DNA from: Dyadobacter sp. NIV53
GTDB taxonomy: Bacteria > Bacteroidota > Bacteroidia > Cytophagales > Spirosomataceae
Direction: 5' to 3'
Assembly (NCBI RefSeq): GCF_019711195.1
Contig: NZ_CP081299.1
Location: 1,860,001 to 1,924,000 of the forward strand
Length of the DNA stretch: 64,000 nucleotides
Shown here: positions 44,299 through 52,435 of the stretch, piece by piece
How the letters are laid out: each line of letters opens with the position of its first letter
Numbering within the stretch: the first letter of the stretch is position 1
The notes under the pieces: generated by a model
Told to the model about the DNA's origin: nothing
What the model saw: the letters and a program-made list of their open reading frames with translations, nothing else
Database searches by the model: none
Translations under genes and position numbers: made by a program

Positions 44299-45552
44299 AT
44301 GACAACAAAAATTTTGAAAGTACTGGCAATTTCGGCCTTTGTTGTAATATCCTGTAAAAAGAACGATACAGAGCCAACCACAAATCCTCCGGTTGCCATT
44401 GACACGACAACAACAACGACGCCAGGCACACCAGTAGAAACCATTCGTCCCAACAGTTCTTACAGACCTGCATTTGCGGGACAAACCAGGGTTGCAGGTG
44501 TCAAAACAGCAACGCCCATCGAAGGGCGCATATTAACAAGTAACCTGAGCAGTCCTTGGGGAATCACCGTGCTGCCGGATGGGAGGTTGCTGATAACGGA
44601 AAAGGCGGGAACGATGCGTATTGCCACCACTGCCGGTGTATTAAGTGCACCCATTACAGGTTTGCCTGCTGTTAATCCTGCTGGCCAGGGAGGGTTGCTG
44701 GGTGTACGGATCGACCCGGCCTTTTCAGCAAACAGGATGGTTTACTGGGTATTTTCAGAACCCACAGCTGAAGGTAATTTAACGTCTGTCGGAAAGGGAA
44801 GATTAAGGGAAGATGAAGCCATGATTGAAAACCCGACCGTTATTTACCGCGCGCTACCAGCTTACAGAGGGACAGCACATTACGGAGGAAGGATTCTATT
44901 TGACCGGGACGGCAATCTGCTGGTCAGTGCGGGCGAGCGGGCCGACAATGCAACCCGAACACAGGCACAATCTCTGAATTCCGGATTTGGGAAAATTGTG
45001 CGGATTACCAATGAAGGTCAGCCGGTAGCGGGCAACCCATTTATAGGGCAGGCAGATGCACGGCCTGAAATATTCTCCTATGGCCACCGCAATCCGCAGG
45101 GCCTGGCAATCCATCCGGTAACCGGTGATCTGTGGAATACTGAACATGGTCCCCGGGGAGGCGACGAACTGAACAGAGTGGAAGCAGGAAAAAATTATGG
45201 CTGGCCAATCATCACTTATGGTCTGGAATATTCCGGGACTGCGGTAGGTGCAGCCATTCAAACGCGCGATGGTATGGAGCAACCTGCTTATTATTGGGAT
45301 CCGGTCGTCTCACCAAGTGGCATTGGCTTTTACAGCAGCGACAGCATTCCTGAATGGAAAAACAATTTATTTATTGGAAGTTTGAGTGGCATGCATGTGG
45401 TAAGATTAGTAATTACAGACAATAAAATTACTGGCGAAGAGCGTCTGTTTGCTTCTGAAAACCAGCGGTTCAGAGACATTACTCAGGGAAATGACGGAGC
45501 ATTGTATGCCATTACAGATGCTGGAAGGCTTTACCGGATCTACAAACGCTAG
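44299..45552 (+). CDS. PQQ-dependent sugar dehydrogenase lipoprotein
   Basis: 417 residues. Lipoprotein signal with Cys19 (VVISC), a Thr/Pro-rich linker (about 25-50), then a six-bladed beta-propeller of the glucose/sorbosone dehydrogenase family: 'LSSPWGITVLPDGRLLITEK', 'GQGGLLGVRIDP', 'RGTAHYGGRI', 'SYGHRNPQGLAIHP', 'WNTEHGPRGGDELN' and 'GKNYGWPIITYG'. The His and Arg/Lys residues of these motifs bind PQQ and sugar in characterised relatives. It likely oxidises an aldose sugar in the periplasm. No PQQ synthesis genes are in the window, so the cofactor may be imported. apbE follows 45 bp downstream. Confidence 0.92.
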   Translation: MTTKILKVLAISAFVVISCKKNDTEPTTNPPVAIDTTTTTTPGTPVETIRPNSSYRPAFAGQTRVAGVKTATPIEGRILTSNLSSPWGITVLPDGRLLITEKAGTMRIATTAGVLSAPITGLPAVNPAGQGGLLGVRIDPAFSANRMVYWVFSEPTAEGNLTSVGKGRLREDEAMIENPTVIYRALPAYRGTAHYGGRILFDRDGNLLVSAGERADNATRTQAQSLNSGFGKIVRITNEGQPVAGNPFIGQADARPEIFSYGHRNPQGLAIHPVTGDLWNTEHGPRGGDELNRVEAGKNYGWPIITYGLEYSGTAVGAAIQTRDGMEQPAYYWDPVVSPSGIGFYSSDSIPEWKNNLFIGSLSGMHVVRLVITDNKITGEERLFASENQRFRDITQGNDGALYAITDAGRLYRIYKR

Positions 45553-45597
45553 TGATCATAAACAATTCTCTCATCATAGAAATAAAATAGACGCGTT

Positions 45598-46509
45598 ATG
45601 GACGAGTCAGTTGATGACAATAGCAACTCTTTATTTGTATTTGATGCCATCGGTACCCATTGGGAAATTGAGACATATGAACCATTGACTGATGGGATAA
45701 AGAAAAAAGTACTGGATCGGATTGAGTCCTTTGACAAAACTTATTCCCGGTTCCGGACTGATTCACTTGTTACTGAAATTGCCTCTGCCTCTAACGGAGG
45801 CAATTTTAACTTTCCGGTTGATTGTATCCCCATTTTTGAGCTATATGACAAGCTTCATAACCTGACGGGCGGAGCTGTGGATCCACTGGTGGGGCGGAGA
45901 CTTGAAGTGCTTGGTTATGACAGAAACTACTCGCTTACACCAGCAAATGACATACTCCTGCATAAGAACCATGAGCAGAAAGCATGTTGGGGAAAAGATG
46001 TTTTCCGGGACCGTCAGAGCTTGATAACAAACCGACCGGTGGTGATTGATATTGGTGCAGCCGGTAAAGGATATCTGGTCGATCTGGTTAGTGAGATTCT
46101 TCTTAAAGAAGAAGTAACAGAGTTCATCATTGATGCAGGCGGAGATATCCGGCACTCCGGAATTTGGAAGTTCCCAATCGGAATGCAGCATCCGTTACAG
46201 CTTGAACATGTTATTGGCGTTATTGATTTGCAGGATAGTGCCATTTGCGCTTCTGCATCCAACAAACGGGCTTGGGGCGAAGGATTGCACCACATACTCG
46301 ATGCCAGGGTTGGACTGCCCGTTCAGGACGTAATTGCCACCTGGGTCATTGCCAAAAACGCGCTGATAGCAGACGGATTGGCGACTGCACTTTTCTTTAT
46401 TAGCGCAGACAAATTGAAGGGGCATTTTCAATTTTCCTCCGTTCGCATGTTTTCTAATAATACGATTGAGAAGTCAAAAAACTTTAAAGGTGAGCTATTT
46501 TTAGATTGA
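45598..46509 (+). CDS. apbE: FAD:protein FMN transferase
   Basis: 303 residues of the ApbE family: 'FDAIGTHWEIETY' opening, 'FDKTYSRFRTDSLV', 'IDIGAAGKGYLVDLVSE', the metal-binding 'IIDAGGDIRHSG' and 'ICASASNKRAW'. The enzyme moves FMN from FAD onto a Thr/Ser of target proteins. There is no signal peptide or lipobox at the N-terminus, so this copy appears cytosolic, unlike many ApbE proteins that act in the periplasm. A possible acceptor, the FMN-binding lipoprotein at 50770-51195, lies 4 kb away. Convergent with moaA; the stop codons are 5 bp apart. Confidence 0.9.
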   Translation: MDESVDDNSNSLFVFDAIGTHWEIETYEPLTDGIKKKVLDRIESFDKTYSRFRTDSLVTEIASASNGGNFNFPVDCIPIFELYDKLHNLTGGAVDPLVGRRLEVLGYDRNYSLTPANDILLHKNHEQKACWGKDVFRDRQSLITNRPVVIDIGAAGKGYLVDLVSEILLKEEVTEFIIDAGGDIRHSGIWKFPIGMQHPLQLEHVIGVIDLQDSAICASASNKRAWGEGLHHILDARVGLPVQDVIATWVIAKNALIADGLATALFFISADKLKGHFQFSSVRMFSNNTIEKSKNFKGELFLD

Positions 46510-46514
46510 GAAAA

Positions 46515-47495
46515 TTATCCCCCAATCGTAATCATGCTTCTATTGAGAATTTTGTCGGCATCAATTTCCCCGAAATCCGTTGTCATCTGACCACCCAGCT
46601 GAAAATGCTTGGCTGCGATAGTCTGATGGATTAATGGAAGAATCTGCTGCCCGTTTCGTAAAGCCGTTAAAAGATCGGTTTCACCATTGGAAAAAAGGCA
46701 GTTCTTAAGCTTGCCGTCGGCAGTCAGGCGCATCCGGTTGCAGTCTGAGCAGAAATGAGAACTCATCGTACTGATCACACCGAAAGTTCCTACATGCCCC
46801 GGCACCCGGAATCTTTTGGCTGTATCATGTGCTTTTCTATCAACGGAGGAAAAATCATATCTATCTGAAATAACCTGCAATATTTCATTCAGTGTCATCA
46901 CCTGATTGTTTGTCCACCGATTCCCGGTAAAAGGCATAAATTCGATGAAACGTACATCCACCGGCGTTGATTTGGTCCATGCAACAAAATCAATCAATTC
47001 ATAATCATTCAAACCTTTCATGACCACGACGTTTACTTTCACATGAAAACCGTTTTCCAGGCACAGCTGAATATTTTCTAAAACACTGTCAAACTGATTT
47101 CTTCGGGTGACTTTATTGAACTTTTCATGGTTTAAAGTATCAAGGCTAATATTGAGCGAACGAACCCCTGCCTCGTTAAGAACATCAATGAACTTATGCA
47201 GCCTTGTGCCGTTTGTTGTCATTGTGAGTTCAACGGGAAGTTTTGCGAGAGTAAGTATTATGTCGGCAGCGTCATGACGCACCAAAGGTTCACCTCCTGT
47301 AAGCCGGATTTTATTCACCCCGGCCGCGACAAACGTCGTGGCCAGGGCTTCAATTTCGGAGCATTGCATTAATTTGGAAGTCGGAGTAAACAAATACTCC
47401 TCTTCCGGCATGCAGTAGAAACACCTCAAATTACAATTATCGGTTAACGATATACGCAGGTAATTATGAACACGGTTGAAACTATCTCTAATCAT
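46515..47495 (-). CDS. moaA: GTP 3',8-cyclase
   Basis: 326 residues, radical SAM enzyme that, with MoaC, converts GTP to cyclic pyranopterin monophosphate, the first step of molybdopterin synthesis. Radical SAM cluster Cys21, Cys25, Cys28 (CNLRCFYC), SAM-binding 'RLTGGEPLVR', a second 4Fe-4S site near residues 249-266 ('FCSDCNRMRL' and 'LKNCLF') and the conserved C-terminal Gly-Gly (IGG). It is the last gene of an apparent operon with the molybdenum hydroxylase genes (43 bp after the Moco subunit), so cofactor supply and use are linked. Other moa/moe genes are not in the window. Confidence 0.96.
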   Translation of the reverse strand: MIRDSFNRVHNYLRISLTDNCNLRCFYCMPEEEYLFTPTSKLMQCSEIEALATTFVAAGVNKIRLTGGEPLVRHDAADIILTLAKLPVELTMTTNGTRLHKFIDVLNEAGVRSLNISLDTLNHEKFNKVTRRNQFDSVLENIQLCLENGFHVKVNVVVMKGLNDYELIDFVAWTKSTPVDVRFIEFMPFTGNRWTNNQVMTLNEILQVISDRYDFSSVDRKAHDTAKRFRVPGHVGTFGVISTMSSHFCSDCNRMRLTADGKLKNCLFSNGETDLLTALRNGQQILPLIHQTIAAKHFQLGGQMTTDFGEIDADKILNRSMITIGG

Positions 47496-47538
47496 TATTA
47501 GGTTTTGGCGATTCCACTTAATTTTTTCTCCATTAGTC

Positions 47539-49803
47539 TTATATCGTCGTTTTTACATTCTTTTCAAAATCCGGCTGAAAAGGCTGATTATAGAATCTCC
47601 TCCCCTTGTTCTTATAAAGCGCATTCGCCACTGCACCAAACACCGGTGGAAACGGCGGTTCTCCTAAACCCGTTGGATCCAGATCATTTTGGACAAAATG
47701 TACTTCGATACTTTTAGGCGCTTCATTGATGCGGATCATTCGGTAATTGTGAAAATTCGTCTGCTGCGGCACGCCGTCTTTATGTGTCAAAGCGCCATAA
47801 AATGCGTTGCCTATTCCATCAACCACCGCTCCCTGCACCATATTGGTTGCCGATTCGGGGTTAATGACAATGCCACAATCCATCGCGCTGAACACGCGCT
47901 CTACATAAGGCTGTCCGTCCCGCGTCACCATATCGACAACATGGGCCGCATAGGAATTGTGACAGAAATAAGCGGCCACACCACGGTTGTATTTCTCATT
48001 GCCTGGCTTGCCCCAACCGGATTTCTCACGAAGCAATTCCAGTACACCGGCGTATCTTCCTGCATCATACTCATTGTTCTTACCCACCGGACTTTCCTTT
48101 GCCTTTTTTAAAAGCTCCAACCTGAATTCAATCGGATCTTTTCCTGCGGCTTCGGCCACTTCATCCAGAAACGATTGTTCAGCCGCTGCATTAAAATTGG
48201 AACGTGGTGCCCTGAAAGCCCCAATCGTAATATTGGAAGCGATTTGCCAGCCTTCCGCCAGATAATTATCCACCGCTCCGGCCGGAAAACGATTTGCATG
48301 TATCGCATGCTCGGGTATTCCCCCACCCTTTACATGAAAAGCAATCAGGTTTTTGTCTGCATCCAGCGCGGCGCGGTAAGTCGCTGTATACATCGGGCGG
48401 TAAATGCCGTAAGTCATATCATCCTCACGGGTGTACATCAGTTTCACCGGTGCCTTTACTTTTTTAGAGATTAAGCCGGCCTCTGAAAGATAATGTCCGT
48501 ACGCCCTGCGCCCAAAACCGCCACCCATACGCGTCATTTGTATCTCAATTTTATCGGCAGGCAGATTTAACAGTTTCGCAAGTGTAGGCTCTGTCCAACC
48601 CGGTGCCTGCAACGGACCTGCGAAGAGTGCTTTTTCATCGGTTACATGGGCGAAGAAATTCATCGGTTCCATGCAATTGTGCGCCAGAAACGGGGCATTA
48701 TAAGTGCGTTCGATCACCTGCGCTGCATTTTTGAAAGCCGTTTCAGGGTCGCCATCTTTTCTTAATTGCTGGGCGGGTTTATTTGCAAACTCGTGCATTT
48801 GCTGCATTTGAGTGCTTGTCGTTTCAAGCGCTCCGGGAACAACAACTTCCTTTTTTCCACCTCTGCCGCCCATGGTATCCTTGGTATCACCCGCATTTTC
48901 CCAGTTAGCGACCAGCTTTTTACGCGCATTCATCACTTCCCATGTAGTATTACCAACTACTACCAGCAACTCGTTGAATGTACGGGTATCGAATCCGCCT
49001 TGTTCAAATCCGTCCTCGTATAATTTCAGACTAAAAATATCTTTGATACCCGGCATCTTCAGTGCCTGGACCGCATCGAACGATTTGAGTTTCATTCCAA
49101 AAGCTGGCGGGTGCTGGATCATGGCGATCAGCATACCATCCACTTGATAATCCAATCCAAAAAGAGGTTTACCACTTACAATTTTATGACCTTCTACATT
49201 TTTAGTGGCCTTTCTGACAATTGTAAAATCTTTTGGTGCTTTCAGCGGCAAGTCCTTTGGCACAGGAACGGCAGCCGCCTTACTAGCCAAATCACCGTAT
49301 TTCGCAGACTTCCCGCTTGGATGCGATAGCACGCCTGCTTTGGTCGTCACTTCGCCAACTGGTACATTCCATGTCTGAGCTGCCGCTTCACGCAGCATTT
49401 GCCTGGCGGCTGCACCGGCTTGCCGCAGTGGCTTCCAGTACATCCGGACTGAATTACTCCCGCCCGTAAACTGAGCACCTAATTTTGCAGGATCATGCGG
49501 CCCCATTTCGACGGTGACGTTTTTCCAGTCCACATCCAGTTCCTCTGCCAGCATCATAGGCAAAGAAGTCATTACATTCTGACCGAACTCAGGGTTGGGA
49601 CAAATGAGTTTAATCTTGTTGTCAGGTGTGATATGAATGTAGCCATTCAGCGATGCCCATTGCTCCGGCAGGTTAAGCGCCTGCATTTTGTCAGCAGATT
49701 TGAAACTGGATAACCAGCTCACCGTAAGCAACATCCCTCCTCCGGAAAGCACCGAAGCTTTCAAAAATGAGCGTCTATCGTAGGTTGTTTTATTAGTTTC
49801 CAT
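47539..49803 (-). CDS. molybdenum hydroxylase large subunit, module 1
   Basis: 754 residues. Tat signal (DRRSFLKAS, about 8-35) and the two-part molybdopterin-binding architecture of the xanthine dehydrogenase family, isoquinoline 1-oxidoreductase beta type. It has 'NCMEPMNFFAHV', 'MTRMGGGFGRRAYGHYLSEA', 'GAFRAPRSNFNAAAEQSF' and the C-terminal 'GLGEPPFPPVFGAVANALY' with the catalytic Glu. It lacks FAD and iron-sulfur domains; electrons leave via the small 2Fe-2S protein encoded 32 bp upstream. Exported folded to the periplasm, where it hydroxylates an aldehyde or N-heterocycle of unknown identity. moaA follows. Confidence 0.93.
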   Translation of the reverse strand: METNKTTYDRRSFLKASVLSGGGMLLTVSWLSSFKSADKMQALNLPEQWASLNGYIHITPDNKIKLICPNPEFGQNVMTSLPMMLAEELDVDWKNVTVEMGPHDPAKLGAQFTGGSNSVRMYWKPLRQAGAAARQMLREAAAQTWNVPVGEVTTKAGVLSHPSGKSAKYGDLASKAAAVPVPKDLPLKAPKDFTIVRKATKNVEGHKIVSGKPLFGLDYQVDGMLIAMIQHPPAFGMKLKSFDAVQALKMPGIKDIFSLKLYEDGFEQGGFDTRTFNELLVVVGNTTWEVMNARKKLVANWENAGDTKDTMGGRGGKKEVVVPGALETTSTQMQQMHEFANKPAQQLRKDGDPETAFKNAAQVIERTYNAPFLAHNCMEPMNFFAHVTDEKALFAGPLQAPGWTEPTLAKLLNLPADKIEIQMTRMGGGFGRRAYGHYLSEAGLISKKVKAPVKLMYTREDDMTYGIYRPMYTATYRAALDADKNLIAFHVKGGGIPEHAIHANRFPAGAVDNYLAEGWQIASNITIGAFRAPRSNFNAAAEQSFLDEVAEAAGKDPIEFRLELLKKAKESPVGKNNEYDAGRYAGVLELLREKSGWGKPGNEKYNRGVAAYFCHNSYAAHVVDMVTRDGQPYVERVFSAMDCGIVINPESATNMVQGAVVDGIGNAFYGALTHKDGVPQQTNFHNYRMIRINEAPKSIEVHFVQNDLDPTGLGEPPFPPVFGAVANALYKNKGRRFYNQPFQPDFEKNVKTTI

Positions 49804-49835
49804 GGTGAAATTCTTGTTTTGGATTTAGGATAACA

Positions 49836-50291
49836 TTATTTCTTCGCTACTGACTTAACAGCATCTTTGATCCTCAGATACGTACCACAGCGGCATATAT
49901 TACCGCTCATGTGGGCATCAATATCCTTGTCCGAAGGATTGGGATTAGATTTTAACAGCGCCGCAGCACTCATGATCTGGCCAGACTGACAATATCCGCA
50001 TTGAGCCACATCATGCTCAATCCAGGCCATCTGAACCGGATGATCTCCTTTTTCAGACAACCCTTCTATTGTCGTAACAGCGGACTTGCCCACTGCCGAA
50101 ACAGGCAGTTGACAGGAACGAACTGCATTTCCATCCAGATGCACCGTGCACGCACCACATTGTGCGACTCCGCAGCCATATTTGGTTCCCCGCAAGTCAA
50201 GGTGATCACGCAAAAGCCAAAGGACAGGGGTGGATGGATCAACTTCTACTTTCCTGACTTTACCATTGATCTTTAAGTTAAATACAGCCAC
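49836..50291 (-). CDS. 2Fe-2S subunit of molybdenum hydroxylase, module 1
   Basis: 151 residues. Plant-type ferredoxin half with Cys40, Cys45, Cys48 and Cys60 for the first 2Fe-2S cluster, and a four-helix half with Cys98, Cys101, Cys133 and Cys135 (CGYC, CRC) for the second. It is the isoquinoline oxidoreductase alpha-type partner of the following large subunit. It has no signal of its own, so it probably hitch-hikes with the Tat-tagged partner. First gene of the operon alpha - beta - moaA. Direct repeats of the LytTR-like class lie 80-112 bp upstream. Confidence 0.95.
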   Translation of the reverse strand: MAVFNLKINGKVRKVEVDPSTPVLWLLRDHLDLRGTKYGCGVAQCGACTVHLDGNAVRSCQLPVSAVGKSAVTTIEGLSEKGDHPVQMAWIEHDVAQCGYCQSGQIMSAAALLKSNPNPSDKDIDAHMSGNICRCGTYLRIKDAVKSVAKK

Positions 50292-50370
50292 GGTGTTAAT
50301 ATTTTTATAAGTAATGTATAAAAGCTAAGATAAATATTTTGAAACCAACAAAAAAACATAACTATAGACA

Positions 50371-50403
50371 TTCGCCCAACGACCAGATTCTTCGACGAAC
50401 GGC
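50371..50403 (-). promoter_or_regulatory. paired CnAACG repeats before Mo-hydroxylase operon
   Basis: TTCGCCCAACGAC (50371-50383) and TTCGACGAACGGC (50391-50403) are direct repeats with 20-bp period, the cleanest example of this motif in the window. They read toward the molybdenum hydroxylase-moaA operon. They are candidate binding sites of the LytTR regulator. Confidence 0.6.
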
Positions 50404-50425
50404 AAATTTCCCAATGGTAAATACT

Positions 50426-50674
50426 TTAATTCGGGTTACTAATTTGGTAAAAGATCTTTCTCAGCATCCTGTTAACCTCTTCCTCCTCAGGAAAATCGAA
50501 AGTAAATTCGGTGTTTATTGCCTGTAAAATTGCCCGGGCCTTATCTATGGATTCTTTCTTTTCCGGAAATTCCCTCAGAATATTTTGCCAGTATTCATCA
50601 ATGAATTCGTTCGGCGATTCTATCCAGATTTTAAAATTCGGATCTTCAAGCAGATCAATTATTTCTTCTACCAT
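50426..50674 (-). CDS. stand-alone FecR-like N-terminal domain
   Basis: 82 residues. The sequence follows the N-terminal cytoplasmic anti-sigma region of FecR proteins in Bacteroidota: 'LLEDPNFKIWIESP', 'EYWQNILREFPEKKESIDKA' and 'INTEFTFDFPEEEEVNRML'. In complete FecR proteins a membrane helix and periplasmic FecR domain would follow; here a stop codon follows instead, and no sigma factor gene lies beside it. It may be a truncated remnant or a small free anti-sigma protein. Start, length and frame look intact, with no internal stops. Confidence 0.7.
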   Translation of the reverse strand: MVEEIIDLLEDPNFKIWIESPNEFIDEYWQNILREFPEKKESIDKARAILQAINTEFTFDFPEEEEVNRMLRKIFYQISNPN

Positions 50675-50769
50675 AGGGGATTAAATTTAAGTAGCAGATA
50701 TATTTTGTGGCAACACCCGACAGTGTAGATCGTAACAAGCGGATCCCAGACAGCGAAAAGCCGGTTTGC

Positions 50770-51195
50770 CTAGTCGACTTTTGCAGCCTGCTGTTTAATC
50801 TGCCTGATCGCATCATTAAAGCCGACCGGCGTACCACTCGATCCTGCCAATCGCCCTACTCTGACCTGGCTTATGTGCTTTCCGTTTACCACCTCCGGCA
50901 CCGCAGCCGCAAAGCGACGTTGCAAATCCAAAGACGTCGGATCAGTCGCATGCGTTTGTACCTGAGTATTGCTTACGATCGCACTTGTAAGTGTAACTGT
51001 GACCGTAATGTGAGACGGAAGGCCGCCATATTCGCCCCTTGCAGAATAAACACCATCGACGTAAACGGTATCCCCAATAACGATCTCCTCAGGTAAATCT
51101 TTGATTTCAGATTCCGGAGATGAACACGCCATTAATGCGCATAAAGAAAAGCCAATCAACATTGACTTTATAATCTTCTTTTTCCTTTTCATCAT
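50770..51195 (-). CDS. FMN-binding-domain lipoprotein
   Basis: 141 residues. Lipobox with Cys24 (LCALMAC), then an FMN-binding domain of the NqrC/RnfG kind: 'DGVYSARGEYGG', 'ITVTVTLTSAIVSNTQV' and the C-terminal 'LAGSSGTPVGFNDAIRQI', where Thr122 sits in the position flavinylated by ApbE in related proteins. It would be a membrane-attached one-electron carrier in the periplasm. It stands between the two molybdenum hydroxylase modules. The electron partner is not known. An alternative ATG lies one codon downstream. Confidence 0.85.
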   Translation of the reverse strand: MMKRKKKIIKSMLIGFSLCALMACSSPESEIKDLPEEIVIGDTVYVDGVYSARGEYGGLPSHITVTVTLTSAIVSNTQVQTHATDPTSLDLQRRFAAAVPEVVNGKHISQVRVGRLAGSSGTPVGFNDAIRQIKQQAAKVD

Positions 51196-51365
51196 AATAT
51201 TTACTATTGACCAATACGGCTCATCAAAAAGTTGGTTGTTATGTAAGATTACTTCCTCGCAGCATTTTGTACTGCGCTTGCCGCTCTTTTTTCAGACATT
51301 TACCAACATGCAGCACGGTAGCCAATCTGGCAGCTGCACCGATCATATTTTGAAATGATACTTAA

Positions 51366-52379
51366 TTAATTGTCAACCATCTTTTGCATGGCTTCGGCAT
51401 AACGTGCACCTTGTACCTTAATTTGTGACGCCGCACGCTGAATCTCCATTAATTCATTATCGCTAAGCTTAATATTTGCTCCACCCAAATTCTCTTCTAA
51501 TCTATGCAATTTGGTCGTGCCAGGAATTGGCACAATCCAGGGCTTTTGGGCCAGCAGCCAAGCCAGTGCTATTTGCGCAGGTGTGGCCGGCACTCCGGTG
51601 GCCGGCACCCCGGTTCCATTTTTCTCCCCTGCGATTTTTCCTAGCAGATCAACCATTGCCTGATTTGCCTTGCGAGCCTCTGCTGTGAAACGTGGCACTG
51701 TATTTCTAAAATCCGTTTTATCAAATGTGGTGTTCTCGTCAATCTTACCCGTCAGAAAACCCTTGCCCAGCGGACTAAAAGGTACAAAACCGATCCCTAA
51801 TTCTTCCAATGTAGGTATAATCTCATTTTCGGGTTCTCGCCACCATAAGGAATATTCACTCTGAAGCGCAGCAACAGGTTGTACCGCATGCGCTTTGCGG
51901 ATCGTTTGCACACCTGCTTCTGACAGACCAAAATACTTTACTTTTCCTGCCTGGATCAAATCTTTAACAGTTCCCGCAACATCTTCAATTGGTACCTCAG
52001 GATCAACCCGGTGCTGATATAAAAGATCAATATAGTCTGTTCTCAGACGTTTTAAAGACGCTTCAACAAAAGCTATAATACTTTCCGGCTTACTGTTAAG
52101 CCCACCTTTTGAGTCGCCGCCTTCGAAACCAAATTTTGTTGCAATCACTACCTGATTCCTGAATGGTTCCAGCGCTTCTCCTAATAATTCTTCGTTTGCA
52201 AAGGGGCCATAAGCCTCGGCTGTATCAAAAAAAGTAACTCCCTGATCAAATGCTGCATTGATTAATGCAATAGCATCCTTTCTCTCAGCAGCAGGCCCAT
52301 AACCAAAGCTAAGCCCCATGCAGCCCAGACCCAGAGCAGATACTTCCAGACCACTATTTCCTAATTGTCTTTTTTTCAT
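51366..52379 (-). CDS. aldo/keto reductase, cytosolic
   Basis: 337 residues, TIM-barrel NADPH-dependent oxidoreductase. Catalytic set visible: Asp and Tyr in 'FFDTAEAYGPF', Lys in 'VIATKFGF', His in 'LLYQHRVDP'. No signal peptide, unlike its two relatives in this cluster. A 15-bp tandem duplication (51583-51612, 14 of 15 identical) adds a second GVPAT just before 'PAQIALAWLL'; the shorter relatives lack it. The duplication lies in a surface loop before a helix and probably does not destroy the enzyme. It is last in the seven-gene operon, 56 bp after the Moco subunit gene. Confidence 0.92.
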   Translation of the reverse strand: MKKRQLGNSGLEVSALGLGCMGLSFGYGPAAERKDAIALINAAFDQGVTFFDTAEAYGPFANEELLGEALEPFRNQVVIATKFGFEGGDSKGGLNSKPESIIAFVEASLKRLRTDYIDLLYQHRVDPEVPIEDVAGTVKDLIQAGKVKYFGLSEAGVQTIRKAHAVQPVAALQSEYSLWWREPENEIIPTLEELGIGFVPFSPLGKGFLTGKIDENTTFDKTDFRNTVPRFTAEARKANQAMVDLLGKIAGEKNGTGVPATGVPATPAQIALAWLLAQKPWIVPIPGTTKLHRLEENLGGANIKLSDNELMEIQRAASQIKVQGARYAEAMQKMVDN

Positions 52380-52435
52380 TATTTTATTGATTTCAAGTTG
52401 TTGATTTCATAAATTATTTGATCCAAAAGATCATA

